Part shown: in pieces, positions 37,301-49,300 of the stretch
Layout: each line of letters begins with the position of its first letter
Numbering within the stretch: the stretch's first letter is position 1
Assembly (NCBI GenBank): GCA_033964015.1
Contig: CM066912.1
Span: 30,404,532 to 30,468,531 of the forward strand
Origin: Scolanthus callimorphus
Taxonomy: Eukaryota > Cnidaria > Anthozoa > Actiniaria > Edwardsiidae
Reading direction: 5' to 3'
Length of the DNA stretch: 64,000 bases
Notes under the pieces: generated by a model
Seen by the model: only the letters and a program-made list of their open reading frames with translations
Told to the model about the DNA's origin: nothing
The model's database searches: none
Program-made: the position numbers and the translations under genes

Positions 37301-40300
37301 GGGTTGAGAGGTAGCTGGTAGGTATACTCCACTGAGAACTAGTTTCAGTGTGACAGGTACCGGGTGGTGGGCGTGGCCCCGTTGCCATGGAGACGCTGTG
37401 AGACTTGACGGAGGCCTCCACCGGCTTGCCTCCGGGTACCTAACCCCAAACCCATCAGTCGATGGATTTTAATCGATATTCAAGTTTGTTGCTCGGACAT
37501 TTTGAATTCCGTAGGGAAAACTTCCTATTGTTTGTTATGAGTGGGCGGAGCTATCGTCAAATAGGGATCGGTCTATTTGTAGGGATGTCAAAGTTAACCT
37601 TTTCTGACCAAAGACCAGAGTAAAAACTGGCGTTTTGCCAGAAAAGATTTTTTTAGCATCGCAAAAATCCTTTAACGTTTTTAGCATGTGAAGCGTGGAA
37701 CGAAATAGGCTAGCAGCACTACTAATGAAACATCTTGTATTCTGTCGTTTGATCTAATATATCTTTCGTTCTATGGGTGATTTAACGCCGTTTGTTTTCT
37801 TTCATTACAGAAACATTTTCGAACTCTCGTCGTCGCTTTTAATACTGACCAAATGACGTTAGCCAAGCGGCTAGAAATTCAGGTAGGAAAGTAAAGGCCG
37901 GTTTACACTTGCGCTTTTTGTTGCATTTGTCGCGGCGATTTTTCTCGCGCGAGTTGCAATTCCAACTCTCTAGTGTAAACGAGATGCAAATCCGGTGCGA
38001 TTTCTGTGCTTTCTTTTTTTTCAAATCGCATGAAGTTGCAAAGACTTTCGAAAAAAAAAATCGCGGCAGATCGCGCCGGGTTGCACATAGTTTACATTAG
38101 TGATTTTGAGTTGACGCGTACGTGCGAGAAAAATCGCCGCGACAAAAATTGCTAGTGTAAACGGGCCTTTACACGGAAGAATGATTGGGTAGGCCGTCTT
38201 CCTAGCAAGACAGGATTCCCACTCTACTTGAAACGTCAGAGAAATCTGAAATTGTTGAAGGTCAGGGAATTGTCCAGGGCTTTTTCCTAGTCGCCAACTG
38301 AAGACCAAGTGCCTAACAATGGTCCCCTGAACAAAACTTTTGGTCGCCAGGTGGCGTCAAGTTTGAAAAGGGTACCAAATTGTTTGGTCACCAACTTCGT
38401 CGTCTGTCCTATTTTAGGAGCGTAACCGACGAGTCGCAGAGAGTGGAATGGAAAGAGAGTTTCAGAACATGATAAACTTGCTCAAGGTATTTTGATAGAA
38501 TCTTCACCAAATTTTGCAATTTTGGTCATATGAATGTGTAGAATTGAATACCTTGTTTCATTTCCTGATAACTGTTAGATATTATTAATCAATATTAACG
38601 TGAGAAAGGCCTATACCGTTACGTGCCGTAACCTTTCCACTGTCATATAGCTCTTACTAGTGTTCTTGACTGCTCTTGTGTTCTGATAACTATTCTAAGT
38701 AGTTTACTTTGACACTAAATCAAGGCCTACTCTGGGACCGTATCTCGTCTTATCTCGCAGCTCCTATTCGGCACAATTTTTCCTATCTCGCGGCTATGTG
38801 CACAGAGTTGGTGCCCAATTGCGTTACACGAAGAAAACGCACCGCTAGCGGTGCGTTTTGTCACACGTGACTCTCAGCGGTGCGTTTTGCTTGGTTAGCG
38901 GTGCGTTATGTGATGCCTTTTAGCGGTGCGTTTTGCGATGCCTTTTAGCGGTGCGTTTTGCGATGCCTTTTAGCGGTGCGTTTTGCGATGCCTTTTAGCG
39001 GTGCGTTATGCGATGCCTTTTAGCGCTGCGTTTTGCGATGCCTTTTAGCAGTGCGTTATGCGATGCCTCTTTGGAGGTGCTGGTACTTGGTCTTGTTCTT
39101 TTTATTGTTCTCGCAATGTCAACACGTTCAGAATACCGTCTTTACTTACTGGATGAGTTGCAATATATAAAGACTGCTTCAGCAAAATTGGAGGAGAAGG
39201 TGCAGAACGTGGCCAGGGTTCTCCCGTTTGTAAAATCGAGGATGGGCCAGAAGGACATAAAAATGTTCTGCGGATTTGTATACTCGCCATGATGCCCTCT
39301 GTTCTTCCGTCGATTTCGAACTAGGACCCTGTTTCTTTTGTTCTCGAGGTTTTTTTTTCGCTAAGATGTCTTCCCGTTTACGGTCGTAATAGCGCCTATT
39401 TCTTTCCGACTTTTGCTTGAGGCTTCGTTGTTTTGATTTCAACAGGCGTTCTGCACCAGTTTTGAACATAATTGAGCAGTTAATTCGGTTAAAAATATAC
39501 TAATGAAGAGACAAGGTGAGGACGACGATAAAATCTATTGCTAGAGATCGTATTCCAAACACAACTCTAAAACGCACCGCTACAAGGCATCGCAAAACGC
39601 ACCGCTAAATGGCATCGCAAAACGCACCGCTAAAAGGCACCGCTAAATGGCATCGCAAAACGCACCGCTAAAAGGCATCGCAAAACGCACCGCTAAATGG
39701 CATCGCAAAACGCACCGCTAAAAGGCATCGCAAAATGCAACGTGAAAAGGCATCGCAAAACGCACCGCGAAAAGGCATCGCAAAACGCACCGGACTAGGG
39801 TAAAATTGTAAGAGACGTTTGGAAACTTGTTCAGACGCTGGATTTGTATTTCGCGTGAAAAAACTAAAGACGTTTCAAAAACATAATTCACAGCAGGTTA
39901 AAGTATACTTAATGTGCATCATGTTGACAAAGAGGCAGTCGTTTTAACCAGAAAATACACACTTTTTTTAGCAATATCATTTTTTGTGTACATCTACCGG
40001 AAGTACAATCCTGACATTGTTTAGACGCTAAATTTGATATATTTTCATGTGGAAGTTGATAATAAAATAGATAATAAATTATTGTATGACAATCTATAGC
40101 TCATGTGCATCTGATTTCATGTTTTTGTTTTTCAAAACGGAACTTAGATCATTCTATAATCTATATTAATTGAATTTAGATACGGAAAATGTTACGCACG
40201 GTTTTCAATTTTCGTGACTTTATTGACATTTTTTCCGTAGTAATTTTGTAAGATCTTTGAGTTTATTGCTACGTCCTCATGCTTTGGCAGTACCTTTATT

Positions 40301-43300
40301 GGTATGTCAATTATGAAAACATAATATTGTTGCGATCAATTTATTTTTGATGAAAAACGCTTATTTTGGTGCCGTTTGAAATTGGTCACCAACATCGCGC
40401 GCGTCGCCGCCTTTCACTTGGACCATTTTCCCCTTATTTGCCTTATCTCGCCTTATCTCGACTTATCTCGCCTTATCTCGCCTTTTAATTGGACCATTTC
40501 CCCCTTATTTGCCTTATCTCGCCCTATTTAACAATTAGACCTCAAGGCCGAATGTGCTATGATGAATAGACTATGAGGCCGAAGGCCGAATGATCTATTG
40601 ATATCATACCACATGAGGACGAGAGGTCTAATTGTTTTAGTATAAACCAACTAGTTGGTCGGATTTGGCAAAGATTCCATTATTTTATGTTGAAAAAATC
40701 AAGTTTTCTTGCAAAGAAAGGTGGTGGTTTTGCCAGGCACGGTCTATCACTAATAGACCATTAGTAGCTCAGCCAATCAGAATGCAGGATTTGTAATAGA
40801 CCATTAGTTGGTTTATACTAACTCTCCTTATCTCTCATAAACTCACGGCGAGTAGGCCTAAATCAATTATGCATGCTGATGTGACATCTTGAATCCTGTC
40901 TAAAAATTGTACATTGGTTCTGCTTATTTCAGGATTACGAAGAGCGATATATTCGAACGAAGGAGCTTCAGGTTCGCCTCGCGATTTATACTTGACTCTT
41001 CTTCTCGGGTGAAGTTTAGGAATTACAGGTGTTCGAACGGTCTAAGCCGTTGCCTCTCATCCCTGTGTTTTGGTTTCGATTCCTTGCGTGGTCTGCTAGA
41101 GATTTTTTCCGCCCATGGGTCGTGTCTCGAACCTTGTTCATTGTAGGTGGAAATGATTCGTCAATTCTCTTGTATCAGAATCTCTCAATGTACCACACCT
41201 ACTCTCTATACACCTCTATCAAAAAGGTTACACTGACCCAACTGTGTCTGTTGTCGCTCACAGTGCGTCGTGGGAGCAACTAGATTAACGAGAACCAATA
41301 GTGAATAGAGCGGATTTCACATGACCATCGTCAAAACAATTGCAATTGAGCAATCACTAGCCAATCAGAATCAAGAGAAATCACGACTTGCTCCTAAATG
41401 GCTTTTTTCTCAGCCAATTGCAAGCCGAATCAATTACTAAGTGATTACACAATTGTATTTACTTCCCAATTTGATTGGCTGAGAAAAAATGAGTAGCCAA
41501 TGAGAACGCAAAGCCATTGCAATTACATAACAAGTCTTGACAGTCATCTGAAATCCGTTCTATTGGTTATTGAAATAAAACTAGTCTTACGTATAGCACA
41601 TATAACTATAATAATAGATCGCTAGCGAGAAATCTTGCAACTTGTAAACTCGAGAATTTCGCACTTAATTTCTCCCATGACTCATCGCGGGTTGCAACGA
41701 ACAGTTACGACGGTGCAATCGTTTTTGAAATAGGTATATAGGGTGATGAAAACGAAACAGTTTTTTCCGAGCTTACCTTGTTTTTTATTATTTAGCACGT
41801 TGCTACGGCGTTAGGATCCCAGATGGAGGTTCTACGGAGCTCTTGTCAGAGGGTTTCTACGTTAGCTCAACAGCACGGAAGCGTTCAACAGGTACGTTTT
41901 AGTGTTCACGGATTATTGAGCGAAATGGGCTGCATGGTTTCTTTGTTTTTCTGATATTTCGACCACTTTGATGACGAATATCGTTGTCGCTTAGAAAAGC
42001 GCGAGAGTTTCGATGAGCCTTTATTTTGCCAATGAGGCAAGCGGATTTTAGACAGTGAACGAAGATTGTATATTTTAACATTAAAATGTATTAATATTAA
42101 CCACGATAATTTTTTAGGCAATAGTCCGGTTTCGAATTCTCTAATCTACCGCTGAATAGGCATCGACGGAGCATAAATACAGTGGGAGCCTCAGTTTGAA
42201 GTAGAAAAAGTTGTGAATACCGACGAGAAACTGATGAAGCTTGAATGGAGACAATAGACAAAACTTTTTGGACTCGTTGGTATTCGCAACTTTCGGGTTC
42301 AAATCGAGGCCCACTGTATTTATGCGCCGTTGATGCCTATTCAGCGGTAGATTAGAGAATTCGAAACTGGCCTATTTCTATTTAGTATAAACCAACTAAT
42401 GGTCTATTACAAATCCTGCATTCTGATTGGCTGAGCTACTAATGGTCTATTAGTGATAGACCGTGCCTGGCAAAACCACCACCTTTCTTTGCAAGAAAAC
42501 TTGATTTTTTCAACGTAAAATAATGGCATTCATTGCAAAACCGACCAACTAGTTGGTTTATACTAAAACAATTAGACCTCTCGTCCTCATGTGCTATGAT
42601 ATCAATAGACCATTCGGCCTTCGGCCTCATGGTCTATTCATCATAGCACATTCGGCCTCGAGGTCTAATTGTTAAATAGATGTAAAAGTGTAGATGAATG
42701 ACTTAATGAATGTAATGATTCCAGGAAGCGCGCATGGCATCTGGTCTTGAGGTGATGATTTGTCACGCCGAAAACGTTATCAGACATCTGGAGCGAGCAC
42801 AAGAAGATCTCAAGGAATTCAGGTAAGATCCCACAGTATGAAACCACGTATGGTTTTAGACAAAATCATTGTTTTCCGCTTGGAGTTTCAAATCACACAT
42901 GATTTGATTTGAGAAACTCCCGTTTTCAGGAAGAGTCCTTTTTGTTCTTTCGTACGCCCCCTGGGAACTCCTTTGTTTTATTTCCTGTCCTGGAAAGTCC
43001 TTGAATATCCTGGAAATTTGCCCCAAACTCATTAAAAAAGGTATTTTGTTGTACAAGCGATAGTAAATCGTCGTAAGAAGGGATAGTAAAATCAAAGCCC
43101 ACGAAGTATCAAAAAGACATGCTTCATTGAAGTAACTACTCCGCTTTCAATACCTGTTAATGCTGGCCACGAAAAATGCTATTTAAAAAACTGTTTAAAG
43201 AGGAGCAAAAACGTTTCGAAGGCGAGTCTGATTTATGAAAAATTCCTGGAAATATCCTGGAAAAGTGCTGAGAAATCTCCTTGTAACTCCTGGATTTCTT

Positions 43301-46300
43301 AAATTGTCTAGGCGTAGAACCCTGCTTTAAAACAATCCACGGAAAGTACGGCACCGAAAAAGTCATTTACATTTTTTATAAAAAAAACGTAGCGGACACA
43401 CTCTAAAATCGGCTCTTTTTAAAAATTAAAAAATCCCCAACACGGTTTTTTAGAACACATCTAAGCCCATGGTAAAATGTTGTTAAAGAACAAAAGCGTC
43501 GTGAATCCGCGTGCGTGAAGCTCCCTAAAAAATATTTTGTATCAAATTGAAGAAATAAACTATTCATCGCTTAATGCTCTGATGAAATGATTTGTCTTTA
43601 AAATTTAGGAAAAAAGAGTTCCTGCAATCTGAAGATTCAGACACGGCCGTTGTCCACTCGACTGTAAATGGGCCTAGCAGCTTACGTAAGTATAATAGCG
43701 GAGCTCCTGCACGGGCAGAAGGCCCGCGCAAGCGGAGCACCATACCTAAGGGAAAAACGTATAGTATACTATCGAGTTGATTTTTGAACGTCACGGGCAT
43801 TATGGATCATTTTGATGACGTCATTGATGACGTAAGGGCACGTGACTTTGGTGTAGAGTTCCTCTTATGGTCTTTGAAACTTTGTCAAAGTTTGGCTTCT
43901 ATAGAAGCTACCCTTCGGGAGATATTATTTTTTCTTTATTTTTCTGGTATTAAACCTATAGCGTACGCCGTCCGTCCGTCCGTCCGTCGTCCGTCGTCCG
44001 TCCGTCCGTGTACACATGGGAACCCTGTGGTATGCAAAGAAAAAAATATATCTCCTCAAGGGAACATGCTAAGACAACCATACTTGGGATATTTTGTCTA
44101 TGTTTCAAGGGGGGTGCTGTAACACGGACACGTGATGTGACGTCATCGATGACGTCATCTATGCTTGAAAAATCAATATCTCGTGAAGGGAAGACTCTAA
44201 AACAACCAAACTTGGGTAGTGTAGTCTAGGCCACCAGATGAGCGAAATGAGGTGGTCACGTGATATGACGTCATCGATGACGTCATCTATGCTTGAAAAA
44301 TCAATATCTTGTGAAGGGAAGACTCTAAGACAACAAAACTTGGGTAGTGTAGTCTAGGCCACCAGATGAGCGAAACGAGGTGGTCACGTGATATGACGTC
44401 ATCGATGACGTCATCAATGCTTGAAAAATCAATATCTCATGAAAGGAAGACTCTAAACCAACCAAACTTGGGTAATGCAATCCAGGTCACCAGATGAGCG
44501 AAATGAAGTGGTCACGTGATGTGACGTCATCGATGACGTCATCTATGCTTAAAAAATCAATATCTCGTGAAGGGAAGACTCTAAAGCAACCACACTTGGG
44601 TAGTGTAGTCTAGGTCACCAGATGAGCGAAATGAGGTGGTCACGTGATGTGACGTCATCGATGACGTCATCTATGCTTGAAAAATTAATATCTCGTGAGG
44701 GGAAGACTCTAAAGCAACCATGTAAACCATGTACACATGGGAATCCCTTTCATTCGCACATAAAATTTTATAACCAGGAGCTCCGCTTTTAGCCAGTGGC
44801 TAAATCTATATATCAATGATTCTTTCTCACTTTAAGCCATTTTCAAGTTTCAATTAGCAAACATTCAAACAACTGAGTACAAATTTGTACGCTTCTGTAT
44901 GTATTTCGAGGCTGAGTTTATCTTTGTCGTGGAAAGCGGTGTTCGCTAGTAAATCTTGTATAGGGTAAAACGTCGAAGAAATTGCATGAAAATGCCTGTA
45001 TACGTAAGTATACGCTGAGGCTGGATCCAAAGGCGGATCTGTCAACCAAGGGACCATTGCAGCTTTGTCTTTCGGATGAGGCAATAAACCGAGGTCCCGT
45101 CTCTCAATACACTTCACCAAAGCGGATCATGAGGGACGTTAAAGAACCACTGGGCTTGCTCAGTGACAGAACTCCCTACAATATATGATATGTAACCCCA
45201 CTCATGATTGTAAACTGCACTGTAAAACTGCAGTCCAGATCTTGTAAAGCAACGTGTAAAGCACTTAGAGCCTATGGAATCAAGCGCTATATAAGCACAT
45301 ACATTTATTTTATTTTTATTTAATCTTCAGTCTTATTTGTCTGATTATTAAACTTCAGGTGGCTATGGTCTTGATCAGGAAACAGAGAGAACAGAGAGAA
45401 CGGTTAGTTGCTACCTTTTCTCAGACTTTATTGTACTAGCAGAAACATTTATGTGTAATATTAAATTAGGTTAATGATTAATATTTGTCTAAATATACAA
45501 TATCGGCCACGTGTTCAATAGTAACTAGTGCAATCTTGCCGTCATCGCGTTAGCAAGGTGCTCGCTTTCGTATTTGCTTGGGTATTTTCTGCCATTTTAC
45601 AACATGGTTCGTTCATCAAAACGTAACAAGAAGTGCCCTGGTTGTGGGGAACCCACAGGAGGGGATAGACATTTATTTGGTTCCGCTTCAAAGTCATGTA
45701 CGGGCCCGGGAGACAGCGATTCAACTTCAGACCCTGTACTAGCGGCACCGCAAACCCTACCTATGCCTGCGCCTGTTGTGGACTCGCCTGTTGTGGCCTC
45801 TCCTGTTGTGGCTACAACTCCTGCTGATCAGGATCTGCTCTCCCTAGAAGAGGAGCTGGGGAGATTACAAGAAGAGGAAGAGGAACTACAGCGACAGCGC
45901 CGGCGAGACAATTTGCGGTCGAAGATCGCCGAGAAACGCCGGAACGTGGAGCGTCTCCGCGCGGACAGACATTGTGTTGAACCCTCCCAGCCTGCTGCCC
46001 CTGTACAGATCCCTACTTTGGCCCCCACAGTCCCTGGCAATCGTTTCGCCTCCCTTTCACAGGATCCGGCTATCAATACGGATATGGTAGACCTGGATAA
46101 CATCCTAAGGCAATGCAGTGTTGAGGACACGCCGCCCACGCAAGCCGCCTCGTGCGCCCCACTCCAACGGCTCGACAGTGATCCCGTTGTTTTTCTTCGG
46201 CAGCCTCAACAATCTGGTGAGACTTATTTCAAAGTTGTTGACTTTATTTTCAATACCGTACCCCGTCAAGAGGAGCAGCTAGTTAATTCATATGGGGACA

Positions 46301-49300
46301 CACGACTCGTGTTAACGACAACAAATAGGAAGGTTAGACTAGATAGTGTTACCATGCCCCAGTGGGTAATCGCTAGTAATCGCATCTTGTTTAAATTAGT
46401 TACAACGGGAAAACTCTCGAATAGCGCCGTGTCTGACTACCTCGCTTATAACGTGAAGGTTATGGAGCTTGCGCAGCGCTTTGAATGGCGTTCGGTTTTG
46501 CGCTATGACGATGAATATCGTTATCTTCAGTCTGCGTATCAGTTTCGCTGGGGGAGTGACTCGCAACACCTCCACTCTGTTACCTTATTTCCACTAAGCC
46601 CTCGTCGCTTCTCTAACCCTGGTCCCAGCCCTAGCCCGCAGTTTTCATCGGATGGCAAGGAAATCTGTCGCAAATTTAACTCTAACGCTGCATGCAAATT
46701 TCCTTCGTGTAAATACGCTCATGTTTGCTCTAAGCCTGGCTGCGGGGCGCTCCATTCCGCTGTCAATCATCCTAGCACCTCTTCCACACAATGACTACAT
46801 TCTGTCACGTCAAACGACTCTCTCATTTTCTCTACATGGCAGCGCGAATTGTCTCAAGACGCGCATCCCGATTCGGATTTTCTTTTAACTGGCGTTCGTG
46901 ACGGTTTTCGCATAGTTTCGTGCAGCCCATCCAGCATCCCTCCAGCGGAAATGCACAACTACAAATCGGCTACTCACCCTTCGGCAAAACCGCAAGTCGA
47001 AAAGCAATTGCGTGACGCTATTGCCGCCGGGCATTACGTCATTTCCTCTACTCGTCCTCGCGTTATTAGCGCTCTCGGGGCCGTGCCCAAACAAAATTCG
47101 TCCGAGTTTCGCATAATTCACGATTGCTCGCAGCCGGCGGGCAACGCCATTAACGATTTCGCCGAGCTTGACGTTTCTATTCAATATGACACCGTTGACC
47201 AGGCATTACGGTTAATCGGTCCGGGCTATTTTATGGCAAAGGTGGATCTAAAACAAGCCTATCGTTCGGTAAATGTCCACCCGGAAGACACGACTATTTT
47301 AGGTTGTAAATGGCTCTTTAGTGGGGACGTCAACCCCACTTATCTTCGTGACACGCGCCTCCCGTTTGGAGCAAAATTATCGCCCTCGATTTTCCATCGT
47401 CTTACGCAATCCGTTAAGCGCATGATGTTGCGGCGCGGCTTTCCTGGCATTATAGTTTATCTCGATGATTTTTTGGTCATTGGCGAGTCGGAAACGTCTT
47501 GCCGTGACGCTTTTGATTCGTTAATTCGCCTTCTATCCGAGCTTGGTTTTCGTATTAACTGGTCGAAGGTGGTCTATCCCACCCAGCAACTCACCTTTCT
47601 AGGCGTGCAGCTAGACAGCGTCGCTAGGCAACTGTCGCTTCCCTCGGACAAACTCGCGGAATTTTCGGCACTCATCTCGTCTTTCCTCTCTCGTCGCCGT
47701 GCCTCGCTTAAGCAAATTCAGTCGCTGGCGGGCAAGCTTAATTGGGCTTGTCGCGTTGTGTACGGGGGTCGCGTCTTCTTGCGTCGGATTTTAGACTTTA
47801 TGAACTCGTTCGGGTCTCGTCGCGGAATGCGTCGCCTTCCTCAAACCTTTCGCGACGATATATTTTGGTGGCATCATTTCCTGTCGACGTTCAACGGTGT
47901 TCGTTTCTTTATTGATGATCTCCCGGTCACTGACTTGTATACTGATGCGAGTTCGTCAGGGGCTGGCGCGTTTTTTCAGGGCGACTGGTTTTATACGCAC
48001 TGGCAGCTCGACCTCCCTATTGCAACCCGCCTACATATTAACTACAAGGAGGTGTTGGCCGCCCTTCTCGCGGTAGAGCGTTGGGCCCCAATCTGGAAGG
48101 ATAAGCATGTTATTCTCTATCTCGATAATCAGACGGCGCGCGCTATCATTAACAAGGGGTCTAGCCGGGATCCCTTCATACAGGCCGCCCTTCGTCGTGC
48201 GTTTTGGCTCTCGGCGACGTACAATTTTCGACTTACAGCCTCGTTTGTACCGGGTCGCGACAATGTTTTAGCAGACTGCATCTCGCGCCTTCATGACCCC
48301 TCGTATCATGGCCGCTTTTTCGCCGATGTCGTTCCCTGTACTCCACAGGGAGTCCCATGGTTTTCCGGACACCTGTCTGACGCCGCCCTCCTTTCTTTGT
48401 TCCCCAGATGCTATCGCGCAGAGGGAGAGGAATCTCGACACCATGGTTGCGAAGTTTAGAGCTCTCTCATTGGCGGAGTCCACTAAAGCCACTTATAAAA
48501 CGCACCGTCGGGTATACCTCGCGTTTTGTTCATCCTTCGGATATATGCCAGTACCAGCCTCGTCGATTGTCATTTGTCGTTACGCCGCCTTTCTTTCGCG
48601 CTCCTTAAAGTTTAACTCTATTCGGCAATACCTTAACATTATTTCCTTACTGCATAAAGAAAATGGTCTACGGAGTCCTCTGGTGGACAACTGGATGGTT
48701 TCCTCTGTGCTGCGCGGTATTCGGCGACTCAAAGGCGATTCGGTTCGTCAAAAACTCCCGCTTACTCCCGCCATTCTGCTGCGTATTCGAGCACATCTTG
48801 ATCTCTCTAAATCATTTGACGCTTCCTTCTGGGCGGCTTGCCTGGTTGGCTTCTTTTGTTTCCTCCGCAAATCGAACCTCTTTGTCGACTCCACGAATCG
48901 TCGTCGTTCCTCAGCTCTCCGCCGCAACGATCTCTCCTTCCTCTCGTGGGGGGTAATCGTGTCTATCCGTCATTCTAAGACCATCCAGTTTCGCGAACGC
49001 ACCCTCTCGTTTCCCTTACCGCGCATTGCTAATTCTCCACTTTGCCCTGTAGCGGCGCTTGTACACGCCCTTGCCCTTGTCCCCGCTGCCCCACCTGATG
49101 GCCCTGCCTTTGTCTTTGCCTCCCCCTCAGGTGGCACCATACCTATCACATATTCTATGTTCTTGCGCAAACTGAGGACTTCGCTCACAGCCTGCGGCAT
49201 TCCACCCGGGTGCTATGCGGGGCATTCCCTTCGCCGAGGTGGGGCATCGTTTGCCTTTCTCTCCGGTGTTTCAGTGGATCTCATCCGCCTTATGGGAGAC

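Larger units (their letters stand above)
38722..40860. mobile_element. Inverted-repeat element with minisatellite arms
   Basis: Outer ends AAGGCCTACTC and GAGTAGGCCT are inverted, followed by TTATCTCG-type repeats on both sides. Inner arms are 25-bp tandem repeats: GCGGTGCGTTTTGCGATGCC at 38838-39065 and the complementary CATCGCAAAACGCACCGC at 39567-39795. The core has a basic 96-codon minus frame. A dispersed MITE (40529-40821) is inserted near the right end. Confidence 0.62.

Noticed and set aside
39008..39292. Plus-strand frame with a hydrophobic stretch in the minisatellite element
   Set aside because: Its first third is translated minisatellite and the remainder overlaps the opposite-strand frame; no independent support.
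40580..40640. ATGAGGACGAGAGG as a hammerhead ribozyme core
   Set aside because: The CUGAUGA and GAAA core elements and the three stems are not present in the right order.
41029..41090. TGGTTTCGATTCC as a tRNA B box
   Set aside because: No matching A box, acceptor stem or cloverleaf could be drawn; at most a decayed SINE.
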